Of a stretch of DNA of 64,000 nucleotides, positions 51,342 through 59,722 are shown piece after piece. Location: positions 124,001 through 188,000 of the forward strand of contig DALYJF010000002.1 in assembly GCA_031969955.1 (NCBI GenBank). The letters run 5' to 3'. The position numbers were made by a program, and so were the translations under genes. Numbering within the stretch: the stretch's first letter is position 1; each line of letters opens with the position of its first letter. Under the pieces are notes generated by a model. The model was not told the origin of the DNA, did no database searches, and saw only the letters and a program-made list of their open reading frames with translations. This DNA is from Nitrospira_D sp002331625. GTDB lineage: Bacteria > Nitrospirota > Nitrospiria > Nitrospirales > Nitrospiraceae.

Positions 51342-51614
51342 ATGACAAAGGAAGAGCTGATCGCAAAGATGGCCGCTTCGGCGGGAATCACCAAAGTTGC
51401 GGCGGGAACTGCGCTTGAGGCATTTACCGGTGCGGTGACGTCCTCGTTGAAAAAAGGGCAACGCGTCTCCCTCGTCAATTTTGGTACCTTTACGATCTCC
51501 AAGCGGAAAGCACGAATGGGAAGGAACCCGCGAACGGGTCAATCACTGCGTATCCCAGCCGCCAAGGTTCCAAAGTTTTCGGCCGGGAAAGAGCTCCGCT
51601 CTGCTGTAAAATAA
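51342..51614 (+). CDS. HU-type DNA-binding protein
   Basis: A 90-residue histone-like protein from MTKEELIAKMAASAGITKV (ATG 51342, CAAGGAGGGACTC upstream). VNFGTFTISKRKARMGRNPRTGQSLRIPA is the DNA-binding arm, and KVPKFSAGKELRSAV the C-terminal helix. The K-rich, IHF-unlike start suggests a homodimeric HU. It is distinct from the IHF-like gene at 24658. A terminator follows. Confidence 0.92.
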   Translation: MTKEELIAKMAASAGITKVAAGTALEAFTGAVTSSLKKGQRVSLVNFGTFTISKRKARMGRNPRTGQSLRIPAAKVPKFSAGKELRSAVK

Positions 51615-51643
51615 CTTCCCCTGGAAAGTGTCGACGGAAGAAG

Positions 51644-51694
51644 AAAGAGAAGGCCCTTGTTCCTTCAGCCTGCTGAAGGGCACGCCTTCTCTTT
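51644..51694 (+). terminator. Terminator after the HU gene
   Basis: AAAGAGAAGGC pairs with GCCTTCTCTTT, and inside it CCTTCAG pairs with CTGAAGG. CGTTTTCTTG follows the stem. Confidence 0.8.
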
Positions 51695-51748
51695 CGTTTT
51701 CTTGACAGTGTCAGCGAGGCTATATTAGCATGCCTCCTTTCTTTGAGT

Positions 51749-51823
51749 AGGCGCGTAGCTCAGGGGGAGAGCGCTACCTTGACACGGTAGAGGTCGACGG
51801 TTCAAGACCGTCCGCGCCTACCA
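51749..51823 (+). tRNA. tRNA-Val (anticodon GAC)
   Basis: Acceptor AGGCGCG pairs with CGCGCCT, followed by A and an encoded CCA. The D stem is GCTC/GAGC, the anticodon arm CTACC-TTGACAC-GGTAG (anticodon GAC), and the T arm GACGG-TTCAAGA-CCGTC. It lies 81 bp upstream of thrS, outside any obvious leader. Confidence 0.96.
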
Positions 51824-51904
51824 TCACGAAAATTGAGGTTTGGTTTGCCTTTCTGAGGCCCGGTGCCTTAATTGTTTGTGTGCTCGTGTCACATTTCACA
51901 CGTT

Positions 51905-53833
51905 ATGAAGATCTCAGTCAAAGACGGCCCCAATAGAGAGATTCAGACCGGTGCGACTGCAGAGGTGGCGCTGTCAGCCTTGGGAATCGCGGGCAAGGAT
52001 ATTCTGGCAGCGAGAATAGATGGGACCGTTGTCGATCTTTCCCGACCCTTATCGGACAGTTCAACCATTGAACCGCTGCGCTTCGACAGTGCGGAGGGAC
52101 GCGAGGTCTACCGACACAGCAGTACCCACGTGATGGCCCAGGCGGTCAAAGAACTGTTCCCTTCGGCACAATTGACGATCGGTCCGGCACTCGAAGACAG
52201 TTTCTACTACGACTTTGCCTTCGAACGTCCCTTCACACCGGAAGACTTGGAAAAAATAGAGGCCTGTGCCGCGGACATCATCAAGCGCAACCTCACGATC
52301 ACCCGGAAGGAGTTTTCGAAGGAAGAGGCTATCGAGTTTTTTAAAGCCCGGGGTGAGCACTACAAAGTCGAACTGATTCAGGGCTTTCCCGATGGGGAGC
52401 CGATCAGCGCTTACACGCAGGGCGACTTTGTGGATCTCTGCCGGGGGCCCCATCTTCCCACCACCGGTCATATCGGTGCCATCAAATTGCTCAACACAGC
52501 GGGGGCCTATTGGCGAGGTGACGAACGGAATCCGATGTTACAGCGGATCTACGGCACGTCGTTCCCGACCAAAGCCGAAGTGGATGCTTACCTGGCCAGG
52601 CTGGAGGAGATCAAGCGGCGGGACCACCGAAAAGTTGGAAAAGAACTGGATTTAATCAGCATTCAGGACGAAATCGGGCCGGGTCTCGTGCTCTGGCATC
52701 CGAAAGGGGCGGCCGTTCGTCTGTTAATTGAAAACTTCTGGCGTGAACAACATCTTCGTGACGGATACAATCTGGTGTACTCCCCGCATACCGCTCGCCT
52801 CGATCTCTGGAAAACCAGCGGGCACCTCGAGTATTACCGGGAGAACATGTTCCCGTCCATGAAGCTGGAGGGCAGTGAGTATCAACTGAAGCCGATGAAT
52901 TGCCCGTACCATATTATGATTTACCAGTCCCACCTGCGAAGCTATCGGGACCTTCCCATCCGTTATGGGGAACTCGGAACGGTCTACCGCTATGAGCGGA
53001 CTGGGGTCCTCCACGGGCTGATGCGGGTGCGCGGGTTCACACAAGATGATGCCCATCTCTTCTGCCGACCTGATCAGATGGAAGGGGAAGTGAGTCGGGT
53101 GTTGGATTTTACATTTTTCGTGCTGCAAACCTTTGGATTCACCGAATTTGAAGTGTTTCTGTCCACACGTCCGAAAGAATCAGTCGGCGGTGACGAGCAT
53201 TGGACGTTAGCCACCAGCGCGTTGGAGGCCGCACTGAGGAGTCGCAACATTGCCTTTCAGCTGGATCCGGGGGGGGGCGCGTTTTATGGTCCCAAGATCG
53301 ACATCAAGATCAAGGACGCGTTGGGCCGCTCATGGCAATGTTCGACGGTTCAGGTGGACTTCAACAATCCTGATCGGTTCGATTTGAGTTATATCGGAGA
53401 AGACGGCAAAGCGCATCGCCCGATCATGATCCATCGTGCCTTGATGGGATCAATCGAACGCTTCTTCGGCATCCTGATCGAGCATTACGGCGGCGCCTTT
53501 CCGACGTGGCTGGCCCCCGTACAGGCCGTCGTCATCAACATCACCGACCAGCAGCAGGCCTACGTCACGGCGGTTGTCGAACAATTGAAGGCAGCCGGCT
53601 TTCGGGCTGAGGCAGACCTTCGAAATGAAAAGATTGGGCTTAAAATTCGCGAAGCTGAAAAGGCGAAAGTCCCCTTCATGTTGGTCGCGGGCAATCGTGA
53701 GGTCCAAAACGGCACCCTCTCGGTCCGGGGCCGAAGCGGAGCCAATTTAGGGAATATGACAGCGGCTGAGGTCGTGGATCTCTTGCGAACTGAGGTCAAG
53801 CACACCCAGCGGGAACTCCAACACACCCACTAA
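51905..53833 (+). CDS. thrS: Threonyl-tRNA synthetase
   Basis: Charges tRNA-Thr. The start MKISVKDGPNREIQ (ATG 51905) is preferred over a TTG at 51872. An N-terminal TGS domain is followed by the editing domain (HSSTHVMAQAVKELFP, with the HxxxH zinc-like motif) and CRGPHLPTTG. The catalytic core has PMNCPYHIMIYQ, RYERTGVLHGLMRVRGFTQDDAH and GGGAFYGPKIDI. The anticodon-binding domain ends the protein. The 642 residues are usual. infC, rpmI and rplT follow. Confidence 0.97.
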   Translation: MKISVKDGPNREIQTGATAEVALSALGIAGKDILAARIDGTVVDLSRPLSDSSTIEPLRFDSAEGREVYRHSSTHVMAQAVKELFPSAQLTIGPALEDSFYYDFAFERPFTPEDLEKIEACAADIIKRNLTITRKEFSKEEAIEFFKARGEHYKVELIQGFPDGEPISAYTQGDFVDLCRGPHLPTTGHIGAIKLLNTAGAYWRGDERNPMLQRIYGTSFPTKAEVDAYLARLEEIKRRDHRKVGKELDLISIQDEIGPGLVLWHPKGAAVRLLIENFWREQHLRDGYNLVYSPHTARLDLWKTSGHLEYYRENMFPSMKLEGSEYQLKPMNCPYHIMIYQSHLRSYRDLPIRYGELGTVYRYERTGVLHGLMRVRGFTQDDAHLFCRPDQMEGEVSRVLDFTFFVLQTFGFTEFEVFLSTRPKESVGGDEHWTLATSALEAALRSRNIAFQLDPGGGAFYGPKIDIKIKDALGRSWQCSTVQVDFNNPDRFDLSYIGEDGKAHRPIMIHRALMGSIERFFGILIEHYGGAFPTWLAPVQAVVINITDQQQAYVTAVVEQLKAAGFRAEADLRNEKIGLKIREAEKAKVPFMLVAGNREVQNGTLSVRGRSGANLGNMTAAEVVDLLRTEVKHTQRELQHTH

Positions 53834-53835
53834 GA

Positions 53836-53850
53836 GAGAGGTGGCCTATC
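53836..53850 (+). promoter_or_regulatory. Ribosome site and non-canonical ATC start of infC
   Basis: GAGAGGTGG (53836-53844) has strong complementarity to the 16S 3' end. Three bases later comes ATC (53848-53850), in frame with IF3. The next possible start, GTG 53866, is 21 bases from the ribosome site. IF3 genes commonly start at AUU or another rare codon so that IF3 controls its own synthesis. Confidence 0.75.
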
Positions 53851-54357
53851 GTCCCCAAATTACGCGTGAACCGTGAGATTCGAGTCCGAGAAGTTCGTGT
53901 CATTGGTCCGGAAGGAGAACAACTCGGCATCCTTCCGACGCCGGATGCGTTTCGTCAGGCCCAAGAAAACGGCTATGACTTGGTGGAGGTCGCTCCCAAC
54001 TCGGTTCCCCCAGTCTGTCGAATTATGGACTTTGGGAAGTATAAGTATGAGCTGAGCAAAAAAGACCACCAAAGCCGGCGTCACCAAAAGTCGACCCAAG
54101 TGAAGGAAATCAAGCTGCGTCCACGGACGGACAAGCATGATCTTGAAATTAAAGTCCGGCAGATGAAAGCATTCCTGGAAGAAGGCAATAAGACCAAGGT
54201 GACGCTCACGTATCGTGGGCGAGAAATGGCGAATCAAGAGATGGGGCGTGCGGTGATGAATTCCGTGATCGAACAGTTGGCGCAAGCCGGCACTATCGAG
54301 TATGCTCCACGTATGGAAGGGCGCAGTTTGATCATGATCGTCGCTCCGAAACACTAA
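53848..54357 (+). CDS. infC: Translation initiation factor IF-3
   Basis: Binds the 30S subunit and checks the start codon. With the ATC start the protein is 169 residues and begins MVPKLRVNREIRVREVRVIG, matching where IF3 proteins begin. The N-terminal domain has GEQLGILPTPDAFRQAQENGYDLVEVAPN and PPVCRIMDFGKYKYE. The linker and C-terminal domain follow, with EIKLRPRTDKHDLEIKVRQ, FLEEGNKTKVTLTYRGRE and SLIMIVAPK. The rare start suggests autoregulation. It follows thrS by 14 bp. Confidence 0.94.
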   Translation: MVPKLRVNREIRVREVRVIGPEGEQLGILPTPDAFRQAQENGYDLVEVAPNSVPPVCRIMDFGKYKYELSKKDHQSRRHQKSTQVKEIKLRPRTDKHDLEIKVRQMKAFLEEGNKTKVTLTYRGREMANQEMGRAVMNSVIEQLAQAGTIEYAPRMEGRSLIMIVAPKH

Positions 54358-54397
54358 CGTACCGTGCAGTGATCGCTCAACTAAAGGAATTTCCCAC

Positions 54398-54592
54398 ATG
54401 AAAATGAAGACGCATTCAGGAACGAGCAAACGATTTACCAAAACGGGAAGCGGCAAGATTGTCCGCCGCAAGGCGGGCAAGCGGCACATCCTGACCAGCA
54501 AGCGGCACGACCGGAAGCGCCGTCTGAGCGGAACAGCCGTGGTGGATTCCACGGTGGTTTCGACATTGACTCGACTCCTGCCGTATGCATAG
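54398..54592 (+). CDS. rpmI: 50S ribosomal protein L35
   Basis: A 64-residue basic protein: MKMKTHSGTSKRFTKTGSGKIVRRKAGKRH, then LTSKRHDRKRRLSGTAVVD. It is the middle gene of infC-rpmI-rplT, 40 bp after infC. AAGGAA precedes the ATG by several bases. Confidence 0.96.
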   Translation: MKMKTHSGTSKRFTKTGSGKIVRRKAGKRHILTSKRHDRKRRLSGTAVVDSTVVSTLTRLLPYA

Positions 54593-54643
54593 CCGAAACC
54601 GTGTTGTGTTGTGAATTTTAGGACCCAAAAGGAGTACTGAACC

Positions 54644-55009
54644 ATGCCTCGCGCAAAAGGTGGACCAAAAACGAGAGCCCGACGGAAGAAGCGGATCAAG
54701 CTGGCCTCTGGCCAGTACGGCGGGAAAAGCCGGTTGTTCCGATCAGCAACAGAAAGTGTGGACAAAGGCCTGACCTACGCCTACACGGGCCGCAAGAACC
54801 GGAAACGGGATTTCCGCCAACTGTGGATCGCCCGCATCAGTGCGGCAGTCCGGGCCCAGGGGATGACCTATGGCCGATTCATCAACGCGCTCAAAAAGGC
54901 CAAAGTCTCATTAGATCGCAAGGTCCTTTCGGATATGGCGATCAAGGACGCCGCAGGCTTTGAGAAGTTGATCGGGCTGGCCAAGCAACAGCTCCCTGCC
55001 ACAGCATAA
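54644..55009 (+). CDS. rplT: 50S ribosomal protein L20
   Basis: A 121-residue early-assembly protein that in several bacteria also represses its own operon by binding mRNA. It opens MPRAKGGPKTRARRKKRIKLASG and has RNRKRDFRQLWIARIS-like KNRKRDFRQLWIARISAAVRA. NALKKAKVSLDRKVLSDMAIKD completes the family pattern. It is the last gene of thrS-infC-rpmI-rplT. In many bacteria pheST follows rplT, but here the next genes are on the other strand. Confidence 0.97.
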   Translation: MPRAKGGPKTRARRKKRIKLASGQYGGKSRLFRSATESVDKGLTYAYTGRKNRKRDFRQLWIARISAAVRAQGMTYGRFINALKKAKVSLDRKVLSDMAIKDAAGFEKLIGLAKQQLPATA

Positions 55010-55034
55010 GGGCAAGCACTCTTGCCGGTGATAC

Positions 55035-55080
55035 GAAAAGAAAGGGGAAGCGACAAGATGTCCTTGCCCCTTTCTCTTTT
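55035..55080 (+). terminator. Terminator after rplT
   Basis: GAAAAGAAAGGGGAAG pairs imperfectly with CTTGCCCCTTTCTCTTTT (one bulge), closing with a T tract. A short GGCAAG/CTTGCC hairpin lies just before it at 55011-55026. Confidence 0.75.
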
Positions 55081-55132
55081 CCTCAACCCTCATAGCACGA
55101 TAGACTCTGCCCAAGCCCCCATGGGTCTCGCG

Positions 55133-55567
55133 TCACACAAACCGCGCACGCTCGGACGGAGTGGGGACACGGCACACAGTTGATTTCCCCATCAGCCGAT
55201 ACCGATTTCTCGCCACTCGATCGTAAATGAAATCGCGAAGGGGACGAGGGATCATCTTACACAGATAGAAGAGCGGCCAGCACCCTGACAAGTGTCTGGC
55301 AATGTGCAGAATCGCAGTCGATTTCGTAAACGCGCGGCCGTGATCCAGGAGGAGAAACGTCTCAAAGTCATCGGTCGAGAGTCCCAGCCTCTTCAAGAGC
55401 TCCTGCCCCGGTTCCGATTGAAGCATCCCGAATTTGAATGTCCCGGACGGGTCACGTGTGATCGTAAAATTCACCCAAAAGTTACACCAGTTGCAGACGC
55501 CGTCAAACACGATGACCCGTTCATGCTGCATCCACTCATGCGAGTTGAGATCAAGCTTGGTAGACAT
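55133..55567 (-). CDS. DCC-family thiol-disulfide oxidoreductase (DUF393)
   Basis: A 144-residue protein with the family signature near the N-terminus: VIVFDGVCNWCNFWVNF (DxxCxxC). KFGMLQSEPGQELLKRLGL, FLLLDHGRAFTKSTAILHIARHL and YDRVARNRYRLMGKSTVCRVP follow the usual order. The family has a thioredoxin-like fold, but its substrates are not known. It lies 151 bp after pheT on the same strand and converges on rplT. Confidence 0.88.
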   Translation of the reverse strand: MSTKLDLNSHEWMQHERVIVFDGVCNWCNFWVNFTITRDPSGTFKFGMLQSEPGQELLKRLGLSTDDFETFLLLDHGRAFTKSTAILHIARHLSGCWPLFYLCKMIPRPLRDFIYDRVARNRYRLMGKSTVCRVPTPSERARFV

Positions 55568-55718
55568 AGACCACTCATCTCAGGGTGGATGGGCCTCAAC
55601 CCTTCCACCGACGGATCGCAGGTAGGCATTCAGCTTAGGTTGCTACTTCTCGACCTGTCAACGAGGCTATGGAGCAGGAATGTGAGCGGCGTTGACAGAT
55701 AAATGCGTAACGGATTGG

Positions 55719-57437
55719 TCAGCCCAGATGGAGCAACTGCGAGAGATTTACATCGAAGGCCACGACCGGCATGGCGATCTGCCACCGTTCAAGAACTTCT
55801 GGATGGACTTCACCGATGACGCCGACGGGCTTACCGGAGACGAGAATGCGGCCGGCACGGCCTTCGAGGAACGAGGGATGCTGGACGGGCTCCAGGCTGT
55901 AGTCCTTCCCAAGGTAGTAACAGAGCACATCGAGACAGGAATGGATTTCCGAAAAATGGGTCGTGGCGTGGGCGATCATGGCCCCCAAGACCGTTTCCGT
56001 TCGAGACCCTGACGCATGGGTACTATCGGGAATCGCCACATCACCGGCCTCGAAGAGGCGATGGGGATAGAAGGCCCGACTCGACGCGGCTTCAATACGC
56101 AGTAGTGACGGCAGCATCCATTGCCGGAGGCACGAAAAACTCAACGACATGACATTGTCGACCCTAACCGTCTGCCCCCACTGCGTGCCATCGAGGCGCA
56201 TAAAGCTGGCATACTGGTCCGGAGAACCGAGGATATTGGAAATGATTTCCTGAAACCCCAATCCCACCATGAGGTCTCGGGCGCGATCGGACATCTGCTC
56301 AATGTCAGACAGGCCGCCCACGGTAAATTGCGCCGGCATGACGGGGGTAAATTCGGCATAGCCCCGGCTCATCGCGACATCTTCGACGATGTCCATCGTA
56401 TGCAACAGATCATGCCGGTAGGGCGGGAGTTTGGCCTTCACCGATCCCTTGTCTACCGACACCTCATACCCATAGGTCTGAAGCGCCTGTTTGACGACGG
56501 GCTCGCCAAGCTCCTGGCCCAACGCCTGTTCAATGGCTTTCATCCGAATGGTTTTTGGCTTGCCGAGATCATGCGGTGTTTTAACTCGTTTCCCCAGTGT
56601 CGTGCTCGTCGGATACTGGATGTCCACCGACTCGATAGTGGCCCCGCGGTCGGCCAGATTGGCCGCGAAGATGTTCAGCGAAAGAATCACCATGGGCAAG
56701 TCAGTTCCTGTGACCTCGACGAAGAGCTCCTCATCACCCACCCGGACTTCTCCGATTTCTCGACTATTGATGATCGGCGGGAACGACAAGGGTTGGCCCT
56801 TCGAATCCCTCAAGATAGGGAGCAGGGTTTTGACGGCCAGAATAGAGCCATACTCCAACCCCTTGGGATGAACCATGAGAATTTCCGAAAGTGTCATCGT
56901 GGTTTCCATGCCCAGTGGCGTAAACCGCACCTCGTCCGGCTTCACCAGTTCATAGGTTACGGGGAAGGCAATATTCTGGAGCTGGTAGATCCCGATGGAA
57001 ACGGTCTTGCGTTTGCGCCCAAAGATATCGGCCAACTTCTCCTGCGTTTGGATCAGTTGGGCCAACCCCTTCTCGGTCACCCGATACCCCTTCGCGGTAC
57101 AAGCCGCCACATAGGGTCGCACCTGCTCCATACCGGGCTTGACGATGAGCTGGTGCTGCGACTTCGGTTTCGAAGTGAAAAAGGGATAGGGCTTCAGTCG
57201 GCCCTGTTGCTTGATGCGAATTTGCCTAGCAATTCCCTCACAACACCAGAGATCGGGCCGGTTACTGTCTTGCAGCTCGATGCGCAGCTCTCCGGTTTCG
57301 GGATTGTGCCCTTTTAGCTCGCCCTTCACGAGCATGAGCCACTCTTCCACCTGCTCGATCGAGACCGTGTTCTTCGCCGAACCGGTCCCAGTCAGCAGCG
57401 ACTCGAGATCGTCTTTGAACACCGTGATCGTGGGCAT
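55719..57437 (-). CDS. pheT: Phenylalanyl-tRNA synthetase beta subunit, archaeal/eukaryotic type
   Basis: 572 residues, close to archaeal PheT (about 550) and far from bacterial PheT (about 800). It begins MPTITVFKDDLESLL, then ELQDSNRPDLWCCEGIARQIR, as in archaeal enzymes. The B3/B4 editing part has PLSFPPIINSREIGEV; the B5 domain and the class II-like core follow (VAMSRGYAEFTPVMP, FQEIISNILGSP). The bacterial N-terminal EMAP/tRNA-binding domain and the C-terminal FDX-ACB domain are absent. It follows pheS by 8 bp. Confidence 0.92.
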   Translation of the reverse strand: MPTITVFKDDLESLLTGTGSAKNTVSIEQVEEWLMLVKGELKGHNPETGELRIELQDSNRPDLWCCEGIARQIRIKQQGRLKPYPFFTSKPKSQHQLIVKPGMEQVRPYVAACTAKGYRVTEKGLAQLIQTQEKLADIFGRKRKTVSIGIYQLQNIAFPVTYELVKPDEVRFTPLGMETTMTLSEILMVHPKGLEYGSILAVKTLLPILRDSKGQPLSFPPIINSREIGEVRVGDEELFVEVTGTDLPMVILSLNIFAANLADRGATIESVDIQYPTSTTLGKRVKTPHDLGKPKTIRMKAIEQALGQELGEPVVKQALQTYGYEVSVDKGSVKAKLPPYRHDLLHTMDIVEDVAMSRGYAEFTPVMPAQFTVGGLSDIEQMSDRARDLMVGLGFQEIISNILGSPDQYASFMRLDGTQWGQTVRVDNVMSLSFSCLRQWMLPSLLRIEAASSRAFYPHRLFEAGDVAIPDSTHASGSRTETVLGAMIAHATTHFSEIHSCLDVLCYYLGKDYSLEPVQHPSFLEGRAGRILVSGKPVGVIGEVHPEVLERWQIAMPVVAFDVNLSQLLHLG

Positions 57438-57445
57438 GGGCGTGG

Positions 57446-59011
57446 TTAGAACAGTCCTCTGGTCGTACGGATTAATTCGAGATTGTCGGTAAACAGTTCG
57501 CGAATGTCATGGATGCCCAGCGCCACCATGGCCATGCGATCGAGTCCTAAGCCCCAGGCGATGACCGGGACCGTGACACCCAGCGGTAAGGTCACTTCGG
57601 GGCGAAAGAGGCCGGCGCCGCCGAGCTCCATCCAGCCCAAGCGTGGATGCCGTACATGCAACTCGACAGACGGCTCGGTAAACGGAAAATAGGCCGGCAA
57701 GAATTTGACTTCCTTTGCTTGTGCCACTTCCCGCGCAAACAGATTCAGGAGTCCCAAGAGCGTCCTGAAATTGATGTCTTCTCCCAGCACGATCCCTTCC
57801 ACCTGGAAGAAATCCGTCGCATGTGTGGCATCGACCTGGTCATAGCGAAAACATCGCGCGATCGAGAAGTACTTCCCCGGCACGTTCGGCGAGGCGGCCA
57901 GGGTGCGGGCCGACACCGCGGTCCCCTGACTCCGCAAGACCAACCGCTTGGCTCGCTGCACGTCAAACGAATAGCCCCAGCCTGTGGAACCGGTCTCTGC
58001 GCCGTTCTCATGCACTCTGGCCACGTGCGACAAGAAGGGCTCATCCACAGCAGTGGTATGGCTGGGTTCCTTGACGAAATACACGTCATGGATGTCGCGG
58101 GCCGGGTGAAATTGCGGCATGAAGAGGGCATCCATGTCCCAGAACTCTGTTTCGACCAGCGCCCCTCGCATCTCCTGAAACCCCATGCTGACGAGCTTGG
58201 TTTTGACCGTATCGAGATATTCACGATACGGATGTTTCTTCCCGGTTCCGATACGAGGCGGACGCAGACTGATCGTGTACTTTCTGAATCGCTTCTGACG
58301 CCAACTTCCATCTTTTAACAAGTCGGGAGTCACCTGTGAGACTTCTTCCGCCACCCCTTGTTGCAGCAAGTGCGCCACCGCACCGACACCCTCCGGAGAC
58401 AAGACAAATGAGCGTGTGACCCTCTCGTCCACCCGGAACGGCTCTTTGGTATTGCCTCGCTTCACCGCATAATCTTCGATGATCTGGCGATGGTCCTCCG
58501 TGAAGCTCTTCAGTTCTGTCGGTGAGTCCTGTACCTGCCGCAACAGCGTTCGGAGTGCCTCGACCGTTGGACTCTGGCGCCCGGTTGTTTCGACACAGCC
58601 CCCTTGGATGATCAGGACCACCCCTTCTTTCTTGAGTCGCCCCACGGCTTTACTGACATCGGAAGGATCCAGGCCTCCTTGCGATTGGAGATCGGGAATC
58701 GTCAGCCGCTTTCCTGTGCCGGTGGCCTCCCGCGCGGCCGCTAGAACTCGCTCGATGGGTGCAGCGGCCTGGTAATATTCCTCTCCGATCTTTGTCAGCG
58801 AGACGATCGGTGTCACGGTTTCAGTCTGCACCGAGATGAGGGACTTCGCCAGCAGCCACTCGACCGCCATACTCAATTGAGAAGGCTCCAGCGCAGCCGC
58901 ACTGGCCAGCTGTTCGCTGTCCAACGCCGTCGCTGGCGGCCGAAGCCCCAAGGCCGTGAGAACTTTGATTTCGAGAGGGTGCAGACTGTCGATGAGTGCG
59001 GAGATGTCCAC
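57446..59011 (-). CDS. pheS: Phenylalanyl-tRNA synthetase alpha subunit, archaeal/eukaryotic type
   Basis: 521 residues against about 340 in bacterial PheS. The first 220 residues are winged-helix DNA-binding-like domains as in archaeal and eukaryotic PheS (HPLEIKVLTALG, TIPDLQSQGGLDPSDVSKAVGRLKKEGVV). The catalytic core has HPYREYLDTVKTKLVSMGFQEM, PQFHPARDIHDVYFV, CFRYDQVDATHATDFFQVEG, and EPSVELHVRHP. GWMELGGAGLFRPEVT and GLGLDRMAMVALGIHDIRELF close it. It lies 9 bp after rpe. Confidence 0.93.
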   Translation of the reverse strand: MDISALIDSLHPLEIKVLTALGLRPPATALDSEQLASAAALEPSQLSMAVEWLLAKSLISVQTETVTPIVSLTKIGEEYYQAAAPIERVLAAAREATGTGKRLTIPDLQSQGGLDPSDVSKAVGRLKKEGVVLIIQGGCVETTGRQSPTVEALRTLLRQVQDSPTELKSFTEDHRQIIEDYAVKRGNTKEPFRVDERVTRSFVLSPEGVGAVAHLLQQGVAEEVSQVTPDLLKDGSWRQKRFRKYTISLRPPRIGTGKKHPYREYLDTVKTKLVSMGFQEMRGALVETEFWDMDALFMPQFHPARDIHDVYFVKEPSHTTAVDEPFLSHVARVHENGAETGSTGWGYSFDVQRAKRLVLRSQGTAVSARTLAASPNVPGKYFSIARCFRYDQVDATHATDFFQVEGIVLGEDINFRTLLGLLNLFAREVAQAKEVKFLPAYFPFTEPSVELHVRHPRLGWMELGGAGLFRPEVTLPLGVTVPVIAWGLGLDRMAMVALGIHDIRELFTDNLELIRTTRGLF

Positions 59012-59020
59012 CCGGGGTAC

Positions 59021-59722
59021 CTATCGATGGGCCGCAGCGCGAGATGCCGGCTGCGTGACCGTTTCCGCGGCCGCCCGCATGGCGGCAATCGTGGCCGTAT
59101 AGTCGCGGTGAGCAAAAATCGCGGACCCGGCGACGAGCACCGTCGCTCCGGCCGCGACGATCTCTCGAGCATTGTCCGCCTTGACCCCGCCATCGACTTC
59201 CAGCAGAGCCTGGCTCTTGATCTGATCGAGCATCCGTCGAGCTTCGGCGATCTTCTTGAGGACAGACGGAATGAAGGACTGCCCACCGAACCCTGGATTG
59301 ACCGACATGATTAAGACCAGATCGACATCACCCAAGATTTCTTGCAGCAACGACATGGGTGTCGCGGGGTTCAGGGTCACGCCGGCCTTCACGCCCCGTT
59401 CCTTAATCGACTGAATCGTCCGATGCAGATGGGGGCACGCTTCAACGTGAACGGTGAGATAGTCGGCACCGGCTTTGACAAATTCAGGGATGAACGCATC
59501 CGCATTGGTAATCATCAAATGCACATCAAGCGGGAGCTTGGTAACTTTCTTGAGGCTTTCGACGATCGGTGGTCCCACCGTCAAATTCGGCACAAAATGA
59601 CCGTCCATCACGTCGACGTGCAACAGGTCGGCGCCCGCGCGTTCAACGGCTGCGACTTCGTCGGCCAGCCGCGCGAAATCCGCGGAAAGAATCGAAGGGG
59701 CAATCTGAATCGGACGACCCAT
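59021..59722 (-). CDS. rpe: Ribulose-phosphate 3-epimerase
   Basis: Interconverts ribulose 5-phosphate and xylulose 5-phosphate. The start MGRPIQIAPSILSADFARL (59722) shares one base with the rsmB stop (TAATG). Motifs: DLLHVDVMDGHFVPNLTVGPP, LPLDVHLMI, VLIMSVNPGFGGQSFIPSVLKKI, and VDGGVKADNA. At 233 residues it is usual. It lies between translation genes, a common location for rpe next to rsmB. Confidence 0.95.
   Translation of the reverse strand: MGRPIQIAPSILSADFARLADEVAAVERAGADLLHVDVMDGHFVPNLTVGPPIVESLKKVTKLPLDVHLMITNADAFIPEFVKAGADYLTVHVEACPHLHRTIQSIKERGVKAGVTLNPATPMSLLQEILGDVDLVLIMSVNPGFGGQSFIPSVLKKIAEARRMLDQIKSQALLEVDGGVKADNAREIVAAGATVLVAGSAIFAHRDYTATIAAMRAAAETVTQPASRAAAHR

Noticed and set aside
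51824..51904. T-box or attenuator leader for thrS
   Set aside because: The 81 bases between tRNA-Val and thrS hold no T-box sequence or terminator hairpin.
56121..57317. A 398-codon open frame on the plus strand opposite pheT
   Set aside because: It lies wholly within pheT on the opposite strand, has no ribosome site and no recognisable domain. pheT has strong family motifs throughout.
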